From NCBI GenBank assembly GCA_026260175.1, contig JAKCWW010002298.1, forward strand, positions 14,895-57,653: a stretch of 42,759 bases of DNA. The letters are read 5' to 3'. Position numbers and translations under genes: made by a program. Below the pieces are notes generated by a model. The model made no database searches. It saw only the letters and a program-made list of their open reading frames with translations, and was not told the origin of the DNA. Source of the stretch: Reticulitermes lucifugus. Taxonomy: Eukaryota; Arthropoda; Insecta; Blattodea; Rhinotermitidae. Every line of letters starts with the position of its first letter. Within the stretch, counting starts at the first letter, position 1. Shown here one piece after another: positions 1 through 11,515 of this stretch.

Positions 1-3000
1 AGAAATACATTTTTTATTCACTTTTGATACCGCACCATTCTTTTGTGTATGCCCTGTATATTGCGCTAACATTCTCCTATAAATTTCAGATATTCTAACG
101 CTTTCTGAAAAAAAAGAGAGAGAGAGAGCACAGCTCGCTGTTCTACAACGGTACAATTCGAAAGCAGTGCCGCCATCTTTACGGAAGATTTTTAAACACA
201 CACAACACTAACTAAACCTGACACTGACTGGTGCATCAATTGCAGCGCCTGTACAGGCAAATTTACTTTACTTTTTGGTTGGCTTTCGTAAAATAAGCTA
301 CCTAGTATGGCCGTAAATGTACGGTATCAATTACGTAGTATTTCTTACATACAGTCTTGTTTAGTCATTTGCCACTGTCTCTCTGAATCTATTTTCAGTT
401 CTTATTTAACAGTGTTTGCGCGGCTGCGGGAATTTCAACGAAATGTATATTTACAAACAGTAGGAAGAGGATGGTGATCAGGAGTCATCTTTGAGTTAAC
501 ACTGATAAGAGATTAATCATGGTCTTAAATTCATTTGAATTACGAAAGGAATTCAGACAAATAAGATGTCATATCCGGCAAACAGAAAACGGAACTGGAG
601 CGGGCTATCATATAACATGGCCGTTGCTGGGAGGCACAGTCGCGTTCCTCTTCTCGTTCTTTCTTACTCTAAACGGCATTCTTATTATTCCAGTTTAAAA
701 AAAATGACGTAGCCTTTTGTTTTGTCGTCGTTGTAGGATCCTGGTATAAATGAATCTGCATTTATAGACGTGGAAATGGGTGACAAGGCCGGATGAAGGG
801 TTTTATTTTTTTATTATTCATTTTAATGCTGTGTGGGAGGCAGAGGAGGTTGCCTATATAGAAATCATTCGCGCTTTGTTTTTTTCAACTTTTGAGTGAG
901 AGAGAAAAGAAAACATAATTCGTGGTAATTATGCTGTCAAGACGAACCGCCATCAAATTGGCACGCTTTCAGAATTCGTCGCTGAAGGCATATAAGGGGA
1001 TGAAATTTAAAAATAGTTTTGTCGTCGTAGTAGGCCACTGCTATTGAATAAACTGACAGACATGACGCCTATTCTGACCCTCGGTGCTTAAACGCAAAAG
1101 AGCCATATAGCGCACTTGCTGCTGATCCAGTGATCTCGTCAGATCACGTCACGTCGTGCGCGCTTGCATTTGCATTTAACCATAGGTACACTTTGTTATG
1201 CCGTCCTCAACGGAATTCGTAAGTCGCCCTCGTATGATGATTTTCATTGATTGTAAAGTATTGTACAGCTTTTAATGGCTTTTGAAAATAAATTACGAGA
1301 ACGTGTAGACTCTTAATATAAGAGTTCAAGCAGTGAAAAAAAATGCGAACGCTTACTTCTGGTACTTAGCCTCCGTATTCTGTGGCCAGTGAGTGCTCTG
1401 CTTACACACGGGTCGTTTTACCATCGGTATCCACTGGTCAGTACTATGGGCACGCCAGGAGAAGTTGCGGATCGTGTGTAGGAGGGACGGGAGGATAACT
1501 ATGCGCATGCGCACTACGCTGTTCCTGAACACGTTCTGTCTCACAAACCTTTATGCCTGATTTCCTTCCCCTATAGTGTGGATAAACTGACTGATGCTTT
1601 CAGGATAGAGCATAGCGTAAACTTCTTCCCATCCCGCCTGGAAACTTCTTGTGTCTTGCCCATAGTATGTCTAGACGTGGTATGGAAGGAAAGAATTCCT
1701 GGCCCTGTCCGGAATCGAATCACGGTGTTTCTGCTGGTATTCAGTCCCGGCTCACAGAGATTTTACGTACGTATATTTCAGCAATCCGAATGATAATACT
1801 GTAGCTTGAAATAATTTGTTTAAACGTCAGATGGATTGTTACCATGGCTCTGATACACCTGCTGAATTTCAAAACGCTTGCTAAGCCGCACACAGACAGT
1901 GCTTTTTTCTTTGTGAAGGCAGAATCCCGACCGCAAGACTGCATGCAAAATAACCGGACAGAACAAGCAAACCTACTAATATAGACATGTTATGTGTTGG
2001 GAAATCTCAGCATTCTGCAGATATCAAAGTCGTATTGCTGTGAAGTGTTCGCTAGACTACTTCTATAAATTGGCTGCTACAGACGAGATGTTTTATTGCT
2101 AGGGCCAGTATATGTGTCTGTTGGACAACGTATTAACTTACTGTAAGGCGAGAATCTACTTGTCTTTATTGATAATCGGTTGTAACAAACTCATCTTTAT
2201 TTCCAGCTCCTATCGGTTGGTTATAATGTTATACACACAAGATAAATATCATGAGTAATACATAATCTGTTCAGAACCGTGACTTGGTTGCTAGCAACAG
2301 TCGAAATACATGGGACATTATCTTCAGCTTATCAGGAGAACGAGGAGGAAGCTTTGAGAGGATGAAACAAGGGGTTGAGAAAGGAAAGGGTGAAGTAGAT
2401 ACGATGATGTGGAGGGAGAAAAGAGATAGATAGGAACATAAAAGAGGCAAAGCCGTGGCGGCTGTAGGGACAGGACAGAAAAGGGAGGTTCAAACAGAAG
2501 AGAAAAAGATAGCTCTTATTCAAATGAATCGGAGCGAATTGGAGGTCTAATTTATTTTTTAATTGCTGCGCCCCTTAATTTCTGCACGCTTGGGTTGTAT
2601 GATAGTTCCGGTTGATATTTCATTCTTTTGTTGTATTTTTTTGTTTATTTTTTTATTCCAGTTTGGAAGGCGGGAGGAAGGGATAGTGAAAAAAAAAACG
2701 TTGACTTCCAGTCGCGTGGAAATATTTCTCTTTGCTGATAGCTAGCCAGTCCTGCAGTCGCTCAGGGCAACGTGAAGCAGGCAGAGAAACTCACAAATTC
2801 ATCATCACTTTAGCGCTTAGAACCGTAGAAACTCAGTTGCGTGTTATTCTGAAAACAGGGACAAGCAAAACAGAAACGGACATCGTAGTTCAGTAGCGTA
2901 CCTCAGAAGGGTGCAACGGTACGGTTTGTGTCACTGCTGTACACTCTGTCGAGCTGCGTTCCTTGTGACAGTTTTACTTTTTTTCAGCACAATATCTTAC

Positions 3001-3720
3001 ACTACCTTCAACATACCCCTCATACTCTATCTCCGACGCACCCCCCCCCCTCCCCCTGCACGATCTGAGGAAATAATATTTCGCATATCGTAATACCCAC
3101 CATTTTTCGTAACCCCAGCACCTCACAAAACACCATTCTGTGTTTCAAAACCTCACCCGGATAGCGAATTGGTTGTCACATTTGATAATCTTTCTGGCAG
3201 CGAATAGGAAGTGCGAGAGGGAAGTCCTGTAACACAGTCTGCATTTCCATCGCTCTCTGTTCGACCACCGTCCGACTCTTGTATAGAAATTGACTCTTCT
3301 TTGTCCCCCCCCCCCAACCACCGTGACCCCACTTTTTCAGCTGAATGCCCCGACACTCTTCGCCTCCGTGCCCCATATCTCGTAATCTTACCACCTACAC
3401 CTCTGCTACGAAGGGATCTCATTCTTTGAGACTTTCCGGTCAAAATTCACTGTTGATTTCTCAAATCTCGCACTATTGCGAGTTATCAGGCTTCCGAAGA
3501 GGTGCAGTGGACATCTTCGTTCTTCTTCTGCGAGGTCGCTACACGGTCTCGAAACATTGAGCAACAAACACCCAGTGACGGAGGTCAGTATCGTACAAAA
3601 CGAAGGATTCATATTCTTTGTGAATGTCCCAAACATCCGATCCTTTCAGGTGTTCTTTACGGAGTAAAAAAAAGCCTTGTGTGGAGATGACGTCCGCCCG
3701 TGTTGGGACCTAGTATCATC
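1..3720. other. Intronic stretch with no recognised feature
   Basis: I see only short low-complexity runs (AG repeat at 112-128, poly-C runs near 3040-3052 and 3306-3315) and short meaningless open frames. Any enhancer content cannot be judged from sequence alone. Confidence 0.4.
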
Positions 3721-3728
3721 GACTAAAC

Positions 3729-3908
3729 CATGGACGGACAACGTTTTTATGACAAAAGGGCCACACCCGTTACTGTGGACATGCTCGCGGGCCGCACGTG
3801 AAAAAGTAACAATAAGTGGTGTACCTAACCGCCTAAATTATTTTGTGATTTTTGTATTATATACGTAATTTACGAATGTGGCCACCAGCCGCGGGTTGGA
3901 GGCTCATG
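3729..3908. mobile_element. hAT-type MITE, copy 1
   Basis: This 180-bp block matches 4387-4567 over its whole length (shared AAAAGGGCCACACCCGTTA, TACCTAACCG, GTGATTTTT, GGCCGC). It is bounded by an 8-bp direct repeat, GACTAAAC (3721-3728) and GACTCAAC (3909-3916), one mismatch apart. An 8-bp target duplication and no coding capacity point to a non-autonomous hAT element. The ends are more eroded than in copy 2. Confidence 0.7.
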
Positions 3909-4386
3909 GACTCAACCGTTTGTCGGATTCTCGTAACATTCGATGTAGAACTTTTTATACAAAAGAGGCTTCGAGCTAGCTTAAGTTCGTGTAAATCGGC
4001 TCAGTGACATAAAACCCTTAAAGACTAATAGAAAGTACTTTTCTGTTTAATGATCCTCGATTTCCGAAAGAGTATTGCTTTTTGGAAGGTTCCCAGGCTT
4101 CACCCGTTTTTCTTCTAGCAAGAGTAGCATGGAGGTGGAGATTAGTGACGAGCATTGGTGGGATCAAACTAAGATAACCCAGAACTATATTTGAAGACAC
4201 AGTTCGTACCGCGCAGTAAACACTCTCCGTCTCAGCCATAGAAACCAAACAGTTAATGCTGCATAGAGAAGCAATCGCTGTTTGTTCTGAGATCCGTACA
4301 AAACACTGAGATGCGCTCTGTGGGCAGAACGTTCAGCTTTCAGTGTTGAAACTGGAGGTACGTGTAGTTACCACAAGGCTTTAAAG

Positions 4387-4567
4387 CATGGGCGCCCAGC
4401 CTTTTCATAGCAAAAGGGCCACACCCGTTATTGTGGGCTGGTTCGCCGGCCGCAAGTGGTAAAATAACAATAAATGGTATACCTAACCGTCTAAATTATT
4501 CTGTGATTTTTATTATAAGATACATAATTTTAAAATGTGGCTGCGGGCCGCATGTTGGAGACCCCTG
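4387..4567. mobile_element. hAT-type MITE, copy 2
   Basis: This 181-bp element is flanked by 8-bp direct repeats CTTTAAAG (4379-4386) and TTTTAAAG (4568-4575), one mismatch apart. The right end read in reverse is CAGGGGTCTCCAACATGCGG, a typical hAT terminus, and the left end CATGGGCGCCCAGCC is a degraded counterpart. It has no coding capacity. It is a sister copy of 3729-3908, 479 bp away. Confidence 0.75.
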
Positions 4568-5267
4568 TTTTAAAGGGTTAAATGCGGAAGTTATTTTCGA
4601 CTCGTACGTTCCTTATTTCTTGACCTGTGTGGGTGAAATTCGATGTATGAGATATCCACATAATGGTGTTGGAAATTCTTGAGTTTCGTGAAAATCGGTT
4701 CATTGAAAGCCTTACTGTACTTAAGGTCGTAAATGAAAAATTTGAGCCTTTTATTTCCTGGACGTTTTTGCCTGTAATTCTTGAACGAGTGATCGGAAGC
4801 AGATGGAACATTTTAAACACGTGGTGTAAAGTCGTCCAGTTCACCTTGCATTCATGTGTGTGTCACCTTCGTTTCATTTCATTCCTTGCACGCATTGCGA
4901 AATTATAGGCCCCCGGGTGTTCTATATGACTCCAGCCATTTCTGTTTCAATCTATTGATTCCTCTTAAAATGGTGTTCTGAGGGTACAGAATCAAGTAGT
5001 ACACGAAGGGGTTGAGAGAACAACTTAAACTTAATTAGATTGATCAGGCTTCATATCTATGTCATTGCTCAGTCTTTCTGACGGCATTACGCCTCTGCTT
5101 ACAACATCCTCATCCACCAGTTGCGTGGGTTTCACAGCGCAACTGTAACTGCGTGCGGGGCGTTTATGTTGTTTGACTGGACGAGATCGAGAGTAGTTCT
5201 GGGGGTTGGTATGGGGATATTCCTCGTGTCCAATGTGCTGCGGATATCTTTGTCTACCCAAGGTATT

Positions 5268-5340
5268 GACGGTACAGTGAAACCTGTCTTCAACGGAACC
5301 TGGGCATAACGGAAACCTGTCTTTCGCGGAAAACTTTTAC
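5268..5340 (+). mobile_element. Tigger/pogo-like transposon terminus (remnant)
   Basis: The sequence begins TACAGTGAAACCTGTCTTCA and repeats an ACGGAAACCTGTC-like unit. CAGTGAAACC ends preceded by TA are typical of the Tigger/pogo branch of Tc1/mariner. A related segment, CCTGTGTTCAACGGAACCTG, occurs at 5591-5610 in the same direction on the far side of the hairpin, so the hairpin interrupts or is part of this element. Confidence 0.5.
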
Positions 5341-5387
5341 AACCCCGAGGATTTGGTGTCCCGAGGATCCAAACTTTAAGTACCTTT

Positions 5388-5546
5388 GAAATTTATTTTA
5401 TTTTACCAACTTATGCACAATATCTTACAATAGTATCAATTTACCCCTATACGTATTTCGGCTTTTTAATAGCCGAAATACATATAGGGGTAAATTGATA
5501 CTATTGTAAGATATTGTGCATTAGTTGGTAAAATAAGATAAATTTC
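5388..5546. repeat. Near-perfect 76-bp-arm inverted repeat (hairpin)
   Basis: Arm 1 is 5388-5463 and arm 2 is 5471-5546, with a 7-base loop TTTTAAT. I count about three mismatches over 76 positions. The arms include ACAATATCTTACAATAGTAT and its complement. The low divergence of the arms suggests recent origin, gene conversion or selection. If transcribed with the intron it would make a long double-stranded hairpin. Confidence 0.9.
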
Positions 5547-6150
5547 AACTGTAATAAGATGTACGGTCAATACAACGTAAAGTTTAAGTACCTGTGTTCA
5601 ACGGAACCTGCCTGCAAGGAAAAACAATTTCGATCCCTTGCGATATGCGTATTCCTGGATGGATTTCAGTCTGGAATTCAGTGTTTGTGCGGTATAAAAT
5701 TTCTTGATTTATAGTACAAGCCCTCAGTGGCATTATCATTAACCAGATGTAGCTTTAACGTCGATACAACAGTGGTTAACTTGTTCCGTCTCGCACCCCC
5801 TCCTGACCTTCCTCAATGTCAGCCCTGTTTCTATTCAAAGAGAATTCGAACCGAAGAAATATAAAATATGTGGCCAGACTGAATGAAATACTGGAATTAA
5901 TAGTAAGTAAACCATTTTAAGATATGAAATAACTTATAAGGATGAAGAGAATACTAGCCAAAGGTTAATGACGAGTGTCATAATTAATCCTTTGATGACT
6001 GATTTCTATCTAAATTGTGTGCAAAACTTCTGTTCCCCCCCCCTCTCCACAGATAATGAAGTCCGTGTCCAGTATAGAGACCAATCAGCTAATTCTGTTA
6101 AGGTACGTAATCGGCATTCATTGTGGGAATTATATGAAAGAAATACACTT

Positions 6151-6443
6151 CTTTTGTGTGGTGAAGGGCCCTGCAGCAGATGCTACGGACGCACCGCAGC
6201 CTTGAGGCTTATTGTGCAACCCTGTGATGAAGATGATTTTTTCTTCTTTTTTCTTTTTTGTAATGGAACACCGGTGGAATGAAATTGACAGGGAAAAACC
6301 GAAGTACTCGGGGGGGAAAAAACCTGTCCCAGTGCCACGTTTTCCACCACAAATTCCACACATTGACTGACCCGGGATCGAACCCGGGCCTCCGCGATGA
6401 GAGGCCGACGACTAACCGCCTGAGCCATGGCACGGCCTTAAGG
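6151..6443 (-). mobile_element. tRNA-derived SINE, family 1, copy 1
   Basis: Read on the minus strand, an A-box (TGGCTCAGGCGG, + coordinates 6416-6427) is followed by a B-box (GGGTTCGATCCC, 6373-6384), then a body with GTGGCACTGGGACAGG and TCAATTTCATTCCACC. A 9-bp target duplication AATACACTT flanks it (6142-6150 and 6444-6452). Its antisense frames explain the short open frames here. Related copies are at 19576-19850, 25690-25815, 29280-29450 and 41125-41340. Confidence 0.85.
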
Positions 6444-6452
6444 AATACACTT

Positions 6453-8205
6453 TGTCTGCAAAATTCAGATTTTTCTACTGTTACAGCAATCGACGCATTA
6501 ACACTGGGCTTTAAACGGTTAACAGAAAATATTTAATTCTCTTTTTAAATTTTTAATACGAGATTGCCGCTACATTACCGGTTGTGGTATCAAATAATTC
6601 GCCCCTTCCTAGAGTTGTCATATACGGCCTTCTTAAAAGGTTTGGTCCCGTCAGGTATAAGAACCAGGATATTGCTCTTGCTATAAATAACCCATATATC
6701 AATAAACCCAATTGTTCAGCAAAGAGGATAGAAACGGGAGCGCTTCTGCATTTTCCAAACACTGTACTCATCTCAAGTTCGTGATGCCGTTAAGCCAGCC
6801 CATGCTATGGGTTGTTTAATTGTGAGTAATTTCATCCGTATATAGAGGTTATAAAAATATCAAGAGAGCGTAGCGGATGTGGCTGGAGAGGGGTCTGGGG
6901 TAGATGGAAGGGGGACGGGGGACGGGGGAAAAGAAAGAAGACGTCGGTTCATGTAGATGTATACATAATAAACTGATTGTTCTAGATTTCCCATGAGTAT
7001 TGCGCAAATACTGAACATGTTGGTGTAGAATCAGACAGGCAAGCAGGCCTATGACTGCTTCTGGTATTATTATATCGCTCCTGTATGGAAAAGGGCATTT
7101 TCTCTGTTTGGTTGGATTTATAACCAAGTTGTACTCCGCTTGGTGTCTGATATGAGGGATGGCTTTTCTCCCTTTCATGTTTACTTCAAATAGCACTGGG
7201 ATTCGTGCTCCTCTCGGATTGAATGTATACGAGAAAGTGTCTTGGGGTTTTGGGACACTGTCAATGGTAGCAGTCTGCTTCCTGCGCGGGAAATAATCAA
7301 AAATGAATCTTAATCCTGTATTGTTTGCGTAGCTGGGGCGGAGGGGTTAACAATTAATATGCTTTAATGTCACACGGGAGAATAATTTTTGTTGGCTGTT
7401 TATTTACGGACGTTTCGTACCTACGAGGCTTTATGATATCAAGTACTAAAGTATTAATCCTTGTAATGTAAATTCTTATTTCAAGGAACATTCTTGTGTT
7501 AGTAATATATAATTTATGTTAATGAAAATCCACGAATATTCAACTATCTTTTAGTATTGAAAGATCGTGGGTTACTTTAATCGTCTTCTCGAGCATCAAC
7601 CAGGACTAATCAGTGCTTTTAAACCAGATACCTCGTGCATATCGTGACAAGGGTTACAGAAGTACTTATAAGCCTGTTTTGAGTGTTCAAAAGCTGCTGG
7701 TGTTTTGTCTGATACTTACAGACATCATTAGACTCGGTTACTGTTTCGTAACACATCGGTTCTTCAGATATTCAGAAAATAAATCGCTAAAGTAATAATA
7801 ATAATAATTATTATTATTTGGATAATGGTTATGGTGATGATGTTATTATGCAAAATACAAAATTTTCTGTGGTAATTTTTATGCTCATAAAATTAAGTAG
7901 GGTGGGATGCATGGAACATGTAGCACGCATAGGTGAGGTAAGGAGTAAGTTCAAAACTTGGTCGGAAAACCTGAAGCGAAGATATCAGGGGGGGGGGAAT
8001 TCAGGCGTAGATGAAAGTATATGACTGAAAGTATTCTCAAAGAAGCTGAGAATGCGGCAGCAAAATTTATTTTTGTGGCTCTGAGTATGACCAAATGTAG
8101 CGATTTTGTGGGAAAGGTACTGAACCACCGGATTCGATAAGACGACGGCTTTTCTAACTTGCTAAACGAATAGTGGCTTTTTGAGAAAGGCCCTACACCA
8201 TGCGC
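6453..8205. other. Intronic stretch with no recognised gene
   Basis: Apart from the G-rich run at 6885-6929 and a TAA/TTA palindromic microsatellite at 7791-7818, I see only AT-rich sequence and short chance frames. Confidence 0.4.
6885..6929 (+). other. G-rich run, potential G-quadruplex
   Basis: The + strand has five runs of four or five G (GGGGTCTGGGG, then a 9-base spacer, then GGGGGACGGGGGACGGGGG). Four runs with 2-9 base loops satisfy the usual quadruplex pattern. The surrounding DNA is AT-rich, so the run stands out. Confidence 0.6.
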
Positions 8206-8247
<42 letters not shown>

Positions 8248-8264
8248 GTAGTAGTAGTAGTAGT
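8206..8264 (+). repeat. Compound (TTA)n(GTA)n microsatellite
   Basis: About fourteen TTA units pass directly into six GTA units. A simple repeat; the sharp change in unit suggests a point mutation that then spread by slippage. Confidence 0.95.
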
Positions 8265-8853
8265 TTTCGCAAGTTTCAGATAGATATTACGTGGCGTGTA
8301 AAATATTGTTAAGTGGATCTGAAATGCCACTACTGAGATTCAGCCGTCGGTCAGGTCTCAGGCGGACAGTGAAGTACGCGGTCGACAGTCAGTGACAGCT
8401 TGTTCACAGGGCAAGGTGCTGCGTTCAGATCTGTACGGCAGAACATGATTGCTACGATTCTCGTTAGACGCTGTATGCGACTAATTACACAGCGGCGCTA
8501 AGCCCAACTCCCCGTGTCGCTGCTGTGTCGTCATCACAAAACACTGACACACTTGGCAATATTTGAAGAGAAATTTCCACATCAGTGCTCTTCCCTCCGA
8601 TCAGTGGCAAATTCTAATTAAATATTACTTATATAATATAACTTGTGATTTGTGGATCTAATTAAAACACCAACTGTTTGATTTCTAGATTGTATGTACA
8701 TACACTGAAACTTTCAGTGCCACAGTGATTCATAAAACAGTATTAAACATACGGGTACTATTAGGCTTTAACCCTTTGTTTATTAAGGTTTTTGCCATCA
8801 CGTACCGTGCGGGGAATAATCAATTTGAAGACTCAAGTCTTCTGTGGTGTGAC

Positions 8854-8900
8854 GTTCTCGACGTTTCGAACGATTGCGGTTCCTTCGAAACGTCGAGAAC
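8854..8900. repeat. Perfect 17-bp inverted repeat with GAAACGTCG arms
   Basis: Arms GTTCTCGACGTTTCGAA (8854-8870) and its complement (8884-8900) are separated by 13 bases. On the minus strand GAAGGAACCGCAATCGTTC runs into GAAACG, which has the form of a hammerhead stem II followed by the GAAAC box, though the CTGANGA box is not intact. Weaker complementarity continues outside (ACTCAAGTCT / GAGACTTGA). Confidence 0.75.
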
Positions 8901-9334
8901 TACGCACCCCACGACATAGCGGTACATCACATGAGACTTGATTCTTTAACAACGCCGCTGTGAGAATCTTGAATAAGGTTCTTACACAAGGGATAGTAGC
9001 AAATTAGACATACAAACGCAAGTAATTGTACATGAAGGTAGGCAATGTGCAGGCTTGTCGAAACAAAGTTTGTGGACATACGAGATTAGAACCGGGAACT
9101 ACAAGTCTAGATCGTTTCCGCTACGCCATCCTGCAGTGTTTCTTAAGTAAACATGAAATGGAATTTACCATTGTTAGTTAGGCCTTGATCGACGCCTTAT
9201 TTACAAATTTATCAGCAGGTTATCACTGCGGTAAGGCGGCGCCATGCATAGGACCCTTATTTTATCTGACCATTGTTGTTTGTCACTTCCGGCCACTACA
9301 CCGCGCGTTGGGCGGTCGGATGAGTGGGCTACAT

Positions 9335-9480
9335 TATTTTTTTTTCCATGGCGCAACAGCCCTTAGCTGGCCAGGGCCTCCTCATTAACGAGGCTTCACG
9401 ATCACATTCACACCCACACACCACACTCGGTAGAATTCCTCTGGTCGAGTGGTCGGGCTACGTTAATACGATAAAAAAAG
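9335..9480 (+). repeat. Dispersed repeat, third family, copy 1
   Basis: The block CATGGCGCAACAGCCC...GGCCAGGGCCTCCTCATT...CGAGGCTTCACGATC matches 26850-26913 (ATGGCTCGACAGCCC...GGCCTGGGCCTCCTC...CGAGGTTTCATG). It ends in TCTGGTCGAGTGGTCGGGC. A SINE-like or short interspersed element is likely, but no clear promoter boxes are seen. Confidence 0.6.
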
Positions 9481-10089
9481 AAGCCGACAGGAAATGACAA
9501 CCGATAGTTGGCAGATGAAATGACCCTGTACTTAACAGACACTCGGTTAGAGTCTCGATCGGTACGCTGACTGTTGTTACTGAGATGTGTCAAGCGAATG
9601 CCTGGTAACTGCTGGACAAGCGTCACAGCAGGTTTCTTGTGTGCCCTGTCCATTTCACTGTACGAGCTCGCTCCCACCTGCAGTTAAAACGAGACAGGCA
9701 ATATGCGTATAACGTAACATTAAGGCGCGTTCGCGTAACTATTGTTGCCGTGGAAAAGCAGTAAGAATTAAATATTCTTAGTGTGTGTGTCTGTAGCCTT
9801 AGTTATCCATTGCGCAAAGCGCTTGTGCCATATTATGTTGCCATCTGTGGCCTGTCTGGCTGTAACTATTTTTTCACATTATCTCATAAACTGCACGATT
9901 TTCGGGAAAAAGTTAATGTACATAAAGTGGGCGTTTTGATTGTCTCTCTACAACTTTTGTCTGAAACATTTCTTGTTCTAAGAAGAACTGAGTGAGATGT
10001 TATCAGAAATGTACATATGTCTTCTGTAATTACCCCTTATTCTTGTCAGATTTTAACGCATCTTGAATCTTTTCGACAGATTTTCGAAA

Positions 10090-10211
10090 AATACACAAAT
10101 ATCAATTTTCATGAAAATCCGTCCAGTGGAAGCGGAGTTGTACCATACGGACAGACAGACAGACATGACGAAGCGAACAGTCGCTTTTCGCAATTTTGCG
10201 AAGGCGCCTAA
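10090..10211 (+). repeat. Probable old interspersed repeat tail
   Basis: The segment TTTTCATGAAAATCCGTCCA followed by GGACAGACAGACAGACATGA and a CGAAGCGAACAGTCGC block has the look of the 3' end of an interspersed retroelement: a 'tttcatgaaaatccgtcca' end plus a short tetranucleotide run. I recognise the type, not the family; there is no coding region. Confidence 0.4.
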
Positions 10212-10214
10212 AAC

Positions 10215-11430
10215 CCTTATCTTTAAATGACCTATCCGCTTTGTTTTGTTTTATCAAACATCCGCAGCGTGTTTTGCAGTGTTTTGTGTTATCAGGATCG
10301 CTTGACAGTGCCGTACTTGGTTTTTAAAGCAAAGAATATTCCGTCCCATTTTGTTTACAGAATAAGCTTCTGTCTTAATCAGAATGTTCATTGTCGCAAA
10401 GGCACAATTATTTTATAATTTTTTTACACATCAAAATACGTTCTTGTTTTCGTTGCTAGTGTTAAATAATAAATATACTGAGCGTAGGAGAAACTACTGA
10501 TTTTAACAAGGACATTTCGTTTGTAGCACTGGAAGGGTTAACAGTCTATAAAACAGATGTGTTTACAGTTTTAACTAAAACTGTGTTTCTACTCTGCATC
10601 AACATGTTGCTGCCTCCCGGCTGGTTTGTTTCTTTCGAGAGAGGAAGGCGTCACCGATGAAAGAGTTTCAGAGCGAAATAATTCTGTGTTTGTTTGCTCC
10701 AGTTATTGGCGTCTTTAACTGAGTGCTGGTGTGGACAGAAGTGATGCCGACGTTCGTTGTAGGAGGCGTTGGAGCTGAGGGAGATTAGTGACTGCACAGG
10801 GCGGTCAGTTCAGGAGGCCAGGTCAAGACAGGAAGGGTCCAAATCTAATACCCTCCTGCTGCACTGTTGAGTGGAGGATGGGAGGGGGTGGAGGACAACC
10901 TCAACTTACAAGTTGGGCTGCTCAGTAAGAGAGAGGAAGGGCTTTAGGTCAAAGTGTGTCCACCATAGGGCCCGGGTGCTCCTAGGGTCATTGCTAGTTC
11001 ATTAATTATTCCCACTTTGAAAGCCATTAGCCTGCAGTCGTTCGTAGTCGTGGCCCTTGCTAACAGGGATGTAGCGCGCAAATTATAACAAGTGTGTCGG
11101 GCTGGCCTGTGGTGCAGTTTGGAGGGGGGATAAGTTACACTCGCTTGTGCTTCGTGCATTCGCAGTACGAGTTGACTATTTCCACAAAGTAAATGCATAA
11201 TGGGAAGTCCGTATCTGCGCGTGTACTTTTATTTCCGAAATTGTTCTACAGGGTGCGATGAACTTGGTATTGCAGGTCTGTAGTGAAAGCTGTCGATGAA
11301 TTTCGTTTTGATTTGTATTGGTCTGACATAATTCCGAATTTTGCTTAAGCTTAAACCGGGCTTCACCATTCAAAGCCTAGTGGTTAGTTCCGCCATGTGT
11401 AACACCAAAGACTCTGCATTCTGCCCACAC
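10215..11430. other. Intronic stretch with no recognised gene
   Basis: No homology, repeat boundary or long frame is recognised here. The piece 10860-10890 is G-rich. Regulatory content cannot be assessed. Confidence 0.4.
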
Positions 11431-11434
11431 AGTG

Positions 11435-11515
11435 TGTTTGTGTTCCGTATGGTTATCATAAGCACACAATGTTTGTGTTCCGTATGGTTATCATAAGCAC
11501 ACAATGTTTGTGTTC
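11435..11515 (+). repeat. 35-bp minisatellite entering the assembly gap
   Basis: Copies of TGTTTGTGTTCCGTATGGTT + ATCATAAGCACACAA start at 11435, 11470 and 11505; the first two are identical apart from the junction, and the third runs into N. The array therefore probably caused the gap. Confidence 0.92.

Noticed and set aside
6373..6427. Minus-strand tRNA gene
   Set aside because: A and B boxes are present but no cloverleaf with a proper acceptor and anticodon stem; the sequence recurs with a common body, so it is a SINE head.
11435..11515. CRISPR-like array
   Set aside because: 35-bp units are directly adjacent with no spacers, in a eukaryotic intron; it is a minisatellite.
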